The translations under genes and the position numbers were made by a program. This document shows positions 6,801-12,792 of a stretch of 12,792 bases of DNA, one piece after another. Origin of the DNA: Ruminococcus sp. (lineage in GTDB: Bacteria > Bacillota > Clostridia > Oscillospirales > Ruminococcaceae); contig JAMPAO010000065.1 in NCBI GenBank assembly GCA_023667165.1, positions 2,712 to 15,503 on the forward strand. Reading direction: 5' to 3'. The number at the start of each line of letters is the position of its first letter. Within the stretch, counting starts at the first letter, position 1. The notes beneath the pieces were generated by a model that ran no database searches, was not told the origin of the DNA, and worked only from the letters and a program-made list of their open reading frames with translations.

Positions 6801-9800
6801 ACATAAAAAATGCAGACGAGGCACTGGCGGCGGGAGAAAGGGAAGAATATTTTGCGGACAGGCGGGAAAGCGAAAAATGCGCCGCTTCTCTTGACTATTC
6901 CATCGGCTGCAGCAGCGACGGTTTGCATTTTGACGCCCGCAAGGCAATTACCGATCTGCTGGAAATTTATTCTGTTGAAAGAATTGCTCTTATAGTTGCC
7001 GCAAGGGTAAGCGACGCGGGAGATTGGGACAAGAGATTTTCTCCCGAAAATATTGCTTGGGCGGAAAATGTTCTGAAAGCCTATTCACCCGAAAAAATAA
7101 GTGGGATAAAAGACGTTACCCTTAACAGCCATTCCGTTCTTCTGAATGAAGCTGCCCGGACGATTAAAAATAATTATGAAATGTTCCGTGATTTGCAGAC
7201 GGCGCAGGAAAAGACTGCCGAAATTTCGGAAAATACAGATCGGTTTGCAGACAGCATAAAAAATTTAAGTCAGCTTAAAAAATCCCTTTCGGTCGGTTCG
7301 GAATTTCTCATTACCGATCACGTCAGAAAGGAATGTATCGGCGAGTGCAGACGTATCACGGGAGCAAATACGGCGGGGTTTTACTCGCAGAAAATAAACG
7401 AAAGCGGCAGGCTTGAGGGAAAGCCTTTGTATACGGAATGGGGCAAGGCGAAGAACTGGAATTTTGAAAACGGCGTATGTTCTTCGGCAATGGAAAACGG
7501 CGGTCTGATAATGTCTTTCAAGGTTTTCGAGAGGAAATTACCGAAAAAGGAGGCTGACGAAATACTGTCCGAAACGGATAAATTCAAAGCGAAAACTTCC
7601 GAAATGTTCAAGCCTGTTGGCGGGAATACGGCGGAGGGGATCGAAGAAAACGTAACGGAATACATTAACGGTATCCTTGCGGATAACGGCATTGAAGCGG
7701 AAATTATCGAAGCAGCCGTTTACGGTTCACGTTCGAGAAATCTTGAAAAGGAAAACTCCGATATTGACATTGTTGTGGAATATTCCGGCGATATTAAAGA
7801 GGACACGCTTTTTAATATCCTGCACGAAAAAGTTTTTGAAACAGGCGGCGTTGAAATTGACATAAATCCCATCAGAGCGCAGGAAAGCGGCACTCTTGAA
7901 ACTTATCTGCCGAAAGCGGAAAGGTTTCTTGAAAATAAGGCGAATGAAAATATTTCCGGCGATGAAATATCCGTCGGCGATAAATTTATTTACCGAGGTG
8001 ACGAGGTAACGGTTTCCTCTTTGAAAGGAATTTATCCCGATGATGTGGGTATCGCCAAAATCGAAAAAGCGGGAAGCATTGAATACGAGGTCACGAGAAA
8101 CGTAAACAAATACGACCTTGCAGGAAACGGCAAATATATCGGAAATGCCGATAAAGAAAAGGCAAAAACGGAGAAAACCGCCGTCTATTCCGATGAGAAA
8201 ATCCCGGAAAAAGAAAACCGTAACTCCAATGTTTACGAGCCTGCGATAAACGATGTTATCGAAAACGAGGACGGCGTTTACCGTGTTTCGGATATAAGCG
8301 GAAGTTTTGTTACTTTGGTTGAAACCGATACGCTGCTGCCCGAAGAAAAAATTATGTCCCTTTCCGATTTTTACAAGGGGGATTTTGCGCTGCTTGAAAG
8401 CGGAGAGATAATTTCCGAAAAAACAGCCGAAAAAAAGGCTGAGGAAATTATTCCCGAAAGTGTTCCTGTCAGCGAGAAAATTTCTATGCCCAAAGCCGAA
8501 AATTATTCCATAAAAAATGAAAATTTCGGAGATATGGGCGGGGCAAAAAGCCGCTATGCCGCAAATATCGAGGCGATAAAACTTCTCAAATCCATTGAAA
8601 ACGAACAGCGCACAGCAACACCCGAAGAACAGGAAATTCTTGCGGGCTACACAGGCTGGGGAGCTATCCCGCAGGCATTTGACAGTCAAAACGATAAATG
8701 GAGCAGTGAATATTCCGAACTGAAAGAACTGCTAACTCCCGAAGAATACGAAGCCGCAAGGCACAGCACAATGAACGCTCATTACACTTCTCCCACCGTT
8801 ATTTCCGCAATATATGACGTGCTGAATAATCTGGGCTTTGAAAAGGGAAATATTTTAGAGCCTGCAATGGGAACGGGTAATTTTTTCGGTATGCTCCCCG
8901 AAATTTACAAAGACAGCAAGTTATACGGCGTGGAGCTTGACAGCATTACAGGGCGGATAGCGCAGCAGTTATATCCAAATGCGGATATTCAGATAAAGGG
9001 ATATGAAAAAACAAATTTCCCCGATAATTGCTTTGACGCCGCAATTGGCAATGTTCCGTTCGGCGACTATAAGATCAATGACAAACGGTATAATGAAAAT
9101 AATTTTAACATTCACGATTATTTCTTTGCAAAAACTCTTGATAAGGTCCATCCCGGCGGCATTATCGCCTTTGTGACCTCAAAGGGAACTCTTGACAAGG
9201 AAAACGACAGCATACGCAGATACATTGCCGAAAGAGCGGAGCTGCTGGGGGCGATACGTTTGCCCAACAACGCTTTCAAAGCGACTGCGGGAACGGAAGT
9301 TACTTCCGATATTATCTTCCTGCAAAAGCGTGAAAAGCAAATTGAAATTACTGCCGAAAATACGGAATGGCTGAAAAAATCCGAAACTGCCGACGGCCTT
9401 TCGGTAAATAACTATTTTGTGGCACACCCCGAAATGGTTCTCGGAAAAATTACGGAGGGCAACAAGCTGTACGGTAACAGCAGCAAGGACACGAGCTGTA
9501 TTCCAATTGAGGGAGCAGACCTTAAAGAGCAGCTTGCGGAAGCGATAAAGAATATCAAGGGCAGTTACAGGGCTGCCGAAAAGGAGATTGAACCGCAGAA
9601 TTCGGACATTATCCCTGCTCCCGAAAATTCAAGGACTTTCGGTTTTTACGCACAGAACGGCAATATTTATTACCGCAGGAACAGTGACGTAATGGAAAAA
9701 GTTGATATTCCCAAAGACGTTTTTGACCGTGCGATGGGAATGATAGAGCTTCGTGAAAATGTCCGCGAGCTTCTGGATCTGCAGCTTGAAAACAGCGGCG

Positions 9801-11644
9801 GGAAACTTGACGGAAAGGTAAATGAAAGCCGCGCCCTGCTTAACGAACGGTATGATAATTTCGTAAAAAAATACGGAAATATTTCAAGCGTAAAAAACGC
9901 AAAGGCTTTTAAGGGCGACAACGGCTACAGTCTGCTGACCGCTCTTGAAGTTAGGGACGAAAACGGAAAAATTACCGGCAAGGCTGATATTTTTACAAAA
10001 AATACGCTTAAGCCAAAGGTGATAGCGGCGCACGTTGACACGGCGGAGGAAGCTCTTATCCTGTCAGTTTCGGAACGGGGAAAGGTCGATTTTGATTTTA
10101 TGACCGAGCTTTGCGGAATGGACAAGGAAAAACTTATTTCCGAGCTTGAGGGGCGGATATACAAACTGCCCATCGAAAAGGAAAAGTACGTTACTGCGGA
10201 CGAATATCTTTCGGGAAATATCCGCAAGAAGATAACGGATATTGTAAACTGTGACGATCCGAAAGCATACGAAAAAAATTACGAGGCGCTTCAGGCGGCT
10301 ATGCCGCCGAGAGTTGAGGCTAAGGATATTTCCGTAAAACTCGGTTCTCACTGGGTAGACCCCGATTACATACGGCAGTTTATACTTGAAAAATTCCAGC
10401 CGGACGCCCGCACTTTTTCCGAGCTTAAAGTTTCCTACAGCGACGCTGCGGGAGTATGGAAAGTGGAGGGGCAGTCTGCAACCGCAAAGAAAAATCACAT
10501 TGCTTCAAACACTTTCGGAACAAAACGCAAAAACGCTTATGAGATCATCGAGGGTATTCTGAACAACAGCGACTTGCAGGTCAAGGACAGAAAAAAAGAC
10601 GAATTCGGTTTTGAAATGAGGGACGACAAGGGCAGATACATTCTTGTCGTAAACGATGAGGAAACGAAAGCCGCCCGCCACTGTGCCAATCTGATAAAAT
10701 CGGAATTTGCCGACTGGATATTCAAAGACCCCGACCGCAGGGAAGCGCTTGTTCAGAAATACAACGAAGTTTACAACTCTTTCCGTTTCCGCGAATATGA
10801 CGGAACACACCTTAATTTTGCGGGAATGAACAGTGAAATAAACCTTAAAGAACATCAGAAAAACGCTGTTGCAAGAGGACTTTTCGGCGGCAATACTTTG
10901 CTTGCGCACGCTGTCGGTGCTGGAAAAAGCTACGAAATGATAGCCATTGCAATGGAGGGGAAACGATTGGGGCTGCACAACAAATCCCTGTTTGCCGTAC
11001 CTAATTCACTTACGGAGCAAATGGGAAACGATTTCAGAAAGCTTTATCCCAATGCAAATATTCTTGTTGCAACAAAAAAGGATTTTGAAAAGAAAAGCAG
11101 GGCAAATCTGCTTGCAAAAATGGCTGCCAACGATTGGGACGCCGTTATTGTGGGGCATTCCCAGTTTGACCGTATGGGGCTTTCCCCCGAACGGGAGGGA
11201 GCGTATCTGAAAACCGAAATAGACAAGCTGCGGAATGAGCTGGAGCGTATAAGGGCGGAAGATCCCAACGCCAAAAAAAGTTTTTCGGTAAAGCAGATCG
11301 AAAAGACGATCGAAAATTACACCAAAAGGCTTGAAACGCTTAAAGACGCTCAGGCAAAGGACGATTTCATTGATTTTGAGCAGCTTGGATTTGACAAGAT
11401 GTTCGTTGACGAATGCCATATGTACAAAAATCTCGCCACCGCTACGAAAATGCACAATGTTTCGGGTCTTGGCAGCAGAGGTTCGGCAAGAGCTTTCAAT
11501 TTGCTGATGAAAACGAAATATCTTGATGAAAAAACCGAGGGGAAAGGTTCTGTTTTTGCCAGCGGCACGCCCGTAAACACACCCTACCAACGAATTTTTA
11601 TTACCCCGATAAGGCGGCAAACCGCCTTTTATCAGGGATTTTAA
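3821..11644 (+). CDS. Giant multidomain methylase-helicase protein, 3' end lost to an insertion
   Basis: GGAGGA at 3808-3813 lies 7 bases before ATG 3821. Regions visible in order: residues 19-151, two copies of a small alpha/beta module; about 610-725, a segment like those in plasmid and ICE proteins with the motif YEQNGDLMYDPD; about 990-1095, DUF3849-like (PVYIKNADEAL, then RVSDAGDWDKRFSPENIAWA); about 1148-1240, an ICE-protein segment (FLITDHVRKECIGE, FENGVCSSAM); about 1275-1370, an MNT-type nucleotidyltransferase (YGSRSR; D1314, D1316, D1347); about 1375-1530, two small beta-rich segments; about 1560-1830, an N6-methylase-like domain (LEPAMGTGNFFG at 1679, IGNVPF at 1742-1747); about 2335-2585, helicase lobe 1 with Walker A GAGKS (2366-2370), DECH box (2530-2533) and motif III SGTP. 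The family then continues with helicase lobe 2, which is absent. Residues 2586-2607 are foreign and end at TAA 11642-11644. Any product would lack ATP-coupled helicase activity. Family members act on DNA of conjugative elements, but the reaction is unproven. Confidence 0.9.
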   Translation: MTEYINKDYYRQIPANERHFIKLSPEAAYAAVKELEAANIPYSATVSEYRSIVTVNSSDSERAEEIAGNAEKSFPKINNIIGNTDYKYIRDKKYIDADAETARKIADILSGNPSNKFSGIIRGNRATITVSGEKNAAAVRSMIDNLKNMDILEALRQRGFERAADASGFVNIRNLQTGEVCGFNSMSAVRDMLNDPENEFFNPLHSRIAYREHPTNGEYFYYVQKYSPEKNIPAKIHRDGENKPVIFSRIDEALSYVKANSIEITNIDEEISNWREVEREREDRAIFEENTKLMERFPKRDGEYIDILSYNKYTDAFSWVYFNPDGDNGNGEFIDKTITQEDIFAAYSERLAAENEERGRSAFIAYINEHCKENVIEIHSGYFADYANDYINFASKNYEHYFGISENSKDISALDGFISHLENGCEAVVIDREKTEIEVSNGDFEGDVVSNGELSVNPDSNIHFTSLGSGVLCYDISRNDAETDDHLSVAHISGEGKIRYFTDDITDADREHIENQAVSVKEKFTEQWNGLSAEEKYYRICGRIYETGTAEEIRTFNADRAYEELSDKVKKYERSVIFKDEDFPLDKVYPKENISPEKTEEGEVSKKFPDTTEHRNFIKLKKLFPEFMEKKHLYEHYEADGFEPLAAEWLDENEISLMQTYEQNGDLMYDPDIVLKIDFENETANAVSFENSGLCVYREYEDGSKGQQETNSFMNTWLNTIENVDLSLTRYTGIDGGRIDLVDNIEEISENILSENKSYIYSEIKFETGEVYLFPDRITDDNISETPFYKQIIERYADRNNIEDLDEMLRVNIHHYRFGSGEEAVPDEAEMEYIRNNSDEIINSSEETGSVEFFSHFWKNADDILDELDSYGEELHGTSPKIGDKYEEKTYIFPDDFNSAHPDNYSAVRRLNTGGEWLDTEEAVKKMNAEGNTDISRIDALLVRTVSYDSVRRNEEMSPEVFHVLLDRTNKNRDKMTVAAKIYENSKGNILPVYIKNADEALAAGEREEYFADRRESEKCAASLDYSIGCSSDGLHFDARKAITDLLEIYSVERIALIVAARVSDAGDWDKRFSPENIAWAENVLKAYSPEKISGIKDVTLNSHSVLLNEAARTIKNNYEMFRDLQTAQEKTAEISENTDRFADSIKNLSQLKKSLSVGSEFLITDHVRKECIGECRRITGANTAGFYSQKINESGRLEGKPLYTEWGKAKNWNFENGVCSSAMENGGLIMSFKVFERKLPKKEADEILSETDKFKAKTSEMFKPVGGNTAEGIEENVTEYINGILADNGIEAEIIEAAVYGSRSRNLEKENSDIDIVVEYSGDIKEDTLFNILHEKVFETGGVEIDINPIRAQESGTLETYLPKAERFLENKANENISGDEISVGDKFIYRGDEVTVSSLKGIYPDDVGIAKIEKAGSIEYEVTRNVNKYDLAGNGKYIGNADKEKAKTEKTAVYSDEKIPEKENRNSNVYEPAINDVIENEDGVYRVSDISGSFVTLVETDTLLPEEKIMSLSDFYKGDFALLESGEIISEKTAEKKAEEIIPESVPVSEKISMPKAENYSIKNENFGDMGGAKSRYAANIEAIKLLKSIENEQRTATPEEQEILAGYTGWGAIPQAFDSQNDKWSSEYSELKELLTPEEYEAARHSTMNAHYTSPTVISAIYDVLNNLGFEKGNILEPAMGTGNFFGMLPEIYKDSKLYGVELDSITGRIAQQLYPNADIQIKGYEKTNFPDNCFDAAIGNVPFGDYKINDKRYNENNFNIHDYFFAKTLDKVHPGGIIAFVTSKGTLDKENDSIRRYIAERAELLGAIRLPNNAFKATAGTEVTSDIIFLQKREKQIEITAENTEWLKKSETADGLSVNNYFVAHPEMVLGKITEGNKLYGNSSKDTSCIPIEGADLKEQLAEAIKNIKGSYRAAEKEIEPQNSDIIPAPENSRTFGFYAQNGNIYYRRNSDVMEKVDIPKDVFDRAMGMIELRENVRELLDLQLENSGGKLDGKVNESRALLNERYDNFVKKYGNISSVKNAKAFKGDNGYSLLTALEVRDENGKITGKADIFTKNTLKPKVIAAHVDTAEEALILSVSERGKVDFDFMTELCGMDKEKLISELEGRIYKLPIEKEKYVTADEYLSGNIRKKITDIVNCDDPKAYEKNYEALQAAMPPRVEAKDISVKLGSHWVDPDYIRQFILEKFQPDARTFSELKVSYSDAAGVWKVEGQSATAKKNHIASNTFGTKRKNAYEIIEGILNNSDLQVKDRKKDEFGFEMRDDKGRYILVVNDEETKAARHCANLIKSEFADWIFKDPDRREALVQKYNEVYNSFRFREYDGTHLNFAGMNSEINLKEHQKNAVARGLFGGNTLLAHAVGAGKSYEMIAIAMEGKRLGLHNKSLFAVPNSLTEQMGNDFRKLYPNANILVATKKDFEKKSRANLLAKMAANDWDAVIVGHSQFDRMGLSPEREGAYLKTEIDKLRNELERIRAEDPNAKKSFSVKQIEKTIENYTKRLETLKDAQAKDDFIDFEQLGFDKMFVDECHMYKNLATATKMHNVSGLGSRGSARAFNLLMKTKYLDEKTEGKGSVFASGTPVNTPYQRIFITPIRRQTAFYQGF
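3875..4273 (+). other. Two tandem N-terminal modules of the giant protein
   Basis: Residues 19-70 (HFIKLSPEAAYAAV, then SIVTVNSSDSERAEEI) and 95-151 (YIDADAETARKIADIL, then RATITVSGEK) share a helix-strand-strand-helix pattern. Each has an alanine-rich helix, a S(A/G)-hydrophobic strand, a second strand ending in (I/V)TV, and a closing acidic or alanine helix. The second copy is closest to the module in the TOPRIM protein. They probably belong to the large polyvalent protein-associated (LPD) group of small domains; that family name is inferred. Confidence 0.5.
5135..5178 (+). repeat. Short in-frame direct repeat with 30-bp period
   Basis: GTTTCCAATGGGGA occurs at 5135-5148 and again exactly at 5165-5178. 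The spacing is 10 codons, so the peptide reads VSNGDFEGDV followed by VSNGELSVNP. It lies in a poorly conserved linker-like region of the giant protein. The identity over 14 bases suggests a recent small duplication or slippage event with one partner since diverged. Confidence 0.7.
11571..11578. other. Likely insertion junction (one end of the nested element)
   Basis: Up to about 11575 the sequence encodes a canonical helicase motif III (FASGTPV). In the family this is followed by S/T-N-S-M, but here the frame reads NTPYQRIF and stops 21 codons on. The break therefore falls within or just after the CCCGTA codons. A serine recombinase gene begins its 3' end only about 70 bp away. Serine recombinases exchange strands at a 2-bp core, and the GT at 11573-11574 is a candidate, but the exact core cannot be fixed with only one end visible. 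Confidence 0.6.
11604..11637. terminator. Hairpin between convergent genes, probable terminator
   Basis: GATAAGGCGG at 11608-11617 pairs with CCGCCTTTTATC at 11622-11633 around a CAAA loop (11618-11621), with a 2-base bulge in the T run. CCC at 11604-11606 or nearby can extend the stem with GGG at 11635-11637 past one bulged A. ATTTTAATT follows on the plus strand. It lies between the minus-strand recombinase stop and the junction, so it can end recombinase transcripts and also block the interrupted helicase transcript. The minus-strand U-tract is poor, so termination strength is uncertain. Confidence 0.65.
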
Positions 11645-12792
11645 TTAAATACTGAATTGAATGTCAACTCCCGTTTCATCGGAAACGCGGATAACTTCAA
11701 TCATTGTGACCGCGACATCGTGTTTTTCGTGAACGTTCAATTCGTCCCATTTGGCAAGCGGTTCGGAAAGCGGAGATGTATCTACCGCTTTTATTTTGCG
11801 CTCACGGGCGGCAAGACGGTTTTCCATATCGGACTTCTTTTCGTGCAGTTCTCTTATTCGCTTTTGAATATATTCAAAAAGAACCTCGTCCGCCTCGGAA
11901 AGCTTGTCCATAAGCTTGCGTATTTCTTCCTCCGAACGAATTATTTCCGTTCTTAAATACTCGGCTTCCGTATCGGATTTTTCCCGTTCCCGCTTTGCAA
12001 TCGTCAAGCTGTTTAAGCGTTCGCACATTGCATTAAAAACGATTTGCTCCAAATTATCGGGACGTAGTTTCAGCGTATATTTTTTGCACCCTGCCGCATT
12101 ATACGCGCCCATATCACGGTAATATCTCCACTGTTTTGTGTGACTTACATTCCAACCGTAATATACGTGAACCGCATATCCGCAGTGAGCGCATTTTACA
12201 AGTCCCGAAAGCCAAGAATTTGTTCCGTTGCCGTTTTGAGGGACTTTATAATTATGCGCCTTTTTATCCTGTACGGCAAGCCACGTTTCGGCGTCCACCA
12301 AACCCTCGTGATAACCCAGCTTAATAAATTCCGAGCCGTCCGCGTTTTTATGTAAAAACAATCCGTGCGCGCCGTCGTAGTCCTTTACGTCGTCAAGCAT
12401 TTCAACTCCTTTTGAAGCGTAAAATTTGTATACTTCCTTGTCGGCGCGGACATACAAAGGACTTTTCAAAATTTTTGATAAATGCGTCCTGTCCATAGCC
12501 ACGGTTTCGCGGTGCGTTCTGTAAGCCTTAGACGATGTTTCAATTTGGTTTTCGCGAAAATAATCAATTACATTTTTCAGCGAAACAGACGGCTCTTTGT
12601 ACAGTTCGTAAGCCTTGACAATAACGTGCGCCCTGTCGGACGGAACAAGCACAGAGCCTGTTTTGCCGTTTACCGTCCGACGTTCGGAATTAAATCCGTA
12701 GTACATTTTCCCGCCTTGATAAAATCCCGTTTCGCGAGCCTTTGTATTGTAAGCGTCGGCAACTCTCGCGGCAATGGTTTCCCGTTCAAATT
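11645..12792 (-). CDS. Large serine recombinase, C-terminal 381 residues
   Basis: The frame is open to the right edge; the first methionine, at 12706-12704, is internal. The 28 codons before it read FERETIAARVADAY and so on, which is the long helix linking the catalytic domain to the DNA-binding domains. The N-terminal catalytic domain with its active-site serine is therefore outside the window. Numbered from that methionine: about 1-150 is the recombinase DNA-binding domain (YYGFNSERR; HLSKILKSPLYVRADK); about 165-225 is a zinc-ribbon-like domain (CAHC at 172-175, C207, then RPDNLEQIVFNAM); about 237-310 is a charged coiled coil as used for synapsis control; and the protein ends normally with KWDELNVHEKHDVAVTMIEV and IQFSI. 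The third zinc cysteine is replaced by Asp198. The role is integration and excision of the element it belongs to. Its stop codon abuts the stop of the interrupted helicase frame. Its promoter is not in the window. Confidence 0.93.
   Translation of the reverse strand, partial: FERETIAARVADAYNTKARETGFYQGGKMYYGFNSERRTVNGKTGSVLVPSDRAHVIVKAYELYKEPSVSLKNVIDYFRENQIETSSKAYRTHRETVAMDRTHLSKILKSPLYVRADKEVYKFYASKGVEMLDDVKDYDGAHGLFLHKNADGSEFIKLGYHEGLVDAETWLAVQDKKAHNYKVPQNGNGTNSWLSGLVKCAHCGYAVHVYYGWNVSHTKQWRYYRDMGAYNAAGCKKYTLKLRPDNLEQIVFNAMCERLNSLTIAKREREKSDTEAEYLRTEIIRSEEEIRKLMDKLSEADEVLFEYIQKRIRELHEKKSDMENRLAARERKIKAVDTSPLSEPLAKWDELNVHEKHDVAVTMIEVIRVSDETGVDIQFSI

Larger units (their letters stand above)
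1..11575 (+). mobile_element. ICE DNA-processing module (partial, Tn1549/CTn-like)
   Basis: Six same-strand genes are packed with overlaps or gaps of at most 16 bp: TOPRIM protein, two small coiled-coil proteins, C5 methyltransferase, small OB-like protein, and giant methylase-helicase. From family knowledge, this combination is typical of the accessory DNA-processing region of Tn1549/CTn-type integrative conjugative elements of Clostridia. No relaxase, coupling protein, VirB4-like ATPase or element end is visible, so the assignment rests on gene content alone. A conjugative plasmid or a phage-plasmid is a weaker alternative. The left side continues outside the window, and the right side is interrupted by a second element. 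Confidence 0.65.
11576..12792. mobile_element. Nested element with serine recombinase (partial)
   Basis: The element starts at the break in the helicase gene and runs off the right edge. What is visible is a 69-bp end region with a hairpin and the minus-strand C-terminal part of a large serine recombinase. A recombinase next to one end, pointing inward from the rest of the element, is the standard layout of serine-recombinase integrative elements (ICEs, IMEs and Tn4451/Tn5397-like transposons). Cargo, other genes and the second end are not visible, so the element class is open. Confidence 0.7.

Noticed and set aside
7727..8689. 320-codon antisense frame
   Set aside because: It lies opposite the nucleotidyltransferase and linker region of the giant protein, has low-complexity Phe-rich content typical of antisense shadows of Lys/Glu-rich genes, and has no recognisable domain.
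11006..11620. 204-codon antisense frame opposite the helicase
   Set aside because: Shadow of the conserved helicase lobe; the plus strand has Walker A and the DECH box.
11576..11644. Natural C terminus or simple frameshift of the giant protein
   Set aside because: No frame downstream resumes helicase lobe 2, and the DNA immediately becomes a recombinase gene on the other strand, so insertion explains it better.
11657..12355. Plus-strand frames opposite the recombinase
   Set aside because: The minus strand encodes a clear serine recombinase across this region, and the plus frames are Phe/Arg-rich shadows.
1..12792. CRISPR array, tRNA, rRNA, riboswitch or origin of transfer
   Set aside because: I saw no regular spacer-repeat series, cloverleaf or rRNA-like sequence, and there are no non-coding gaps large enough for a riboswitch or oriT.

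Overview
The window looks like part of an integrative conjugative element (ICE) from a Gram-positive anaerobe, most likely a gut Clostridia species (Bacillota). This rests on strong AGGAGG-type ribosome binding sites, AAA/GAA-rich coding, tightly packed overlapping genes, and a gene set typical of the DNA-processing part of Tn1549/CTn-like ICEs. The genus cannot be fixed from the sequence. No rRNA, tRNA, CRISPR array or housekeeping gene is present.

Positions 1-11575 form one plus-strand operon with no gap over about 20 bp. In order it holds: the C-terminal part of a TOPRIM/primase-like protein (cut by the left edge); two small charged, coiled-coil-prone proteins; a C5-cytosine DNA methyltransferase with a long repeat-bearing insert; a 90-residue protein that may have an OB fold; and a giant multidomain protein. 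Three consecutive starts overlap the gene before them, which suggests translational coupling. The giant protein (about 2,586 original codons visible) has repeated N-terminal modules, a DUF3849-like segment, an MNT-type nucleotidyltransferase domain, an N6-adenine methylase-like domain, and the first lobe of an SNF2/DEAD-type helicase. The set suggests handling, copying and methyl-marking of element DNA around transfer, but no substrate is shown here.

Near 11573-11576 the helicase reading frame loses its family resemblance just after motif III (SGTPV). It then runs 21 foreign codons to a stop. The following DNA carries a hairpin and then, on the minus strand, the C-terminal 381 residues of a large serine recombinase whose N-terminal catalytic domain lies beyond the right edge. 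The simplest reading is a second mobile element integrated inside the ICE helicase gene, with its recombinase next to its end. The rest of the helicase gene should lie beyond the far end of that insert.

The main points of interest are this nested insertion, a roughly nine-unit degenerate repeat inside the cytosine methyltransferase, a module shared by the TOPRIM protein and the giant protein, and an apparently intact nucleotidyltransferase triad inside the giant protein.
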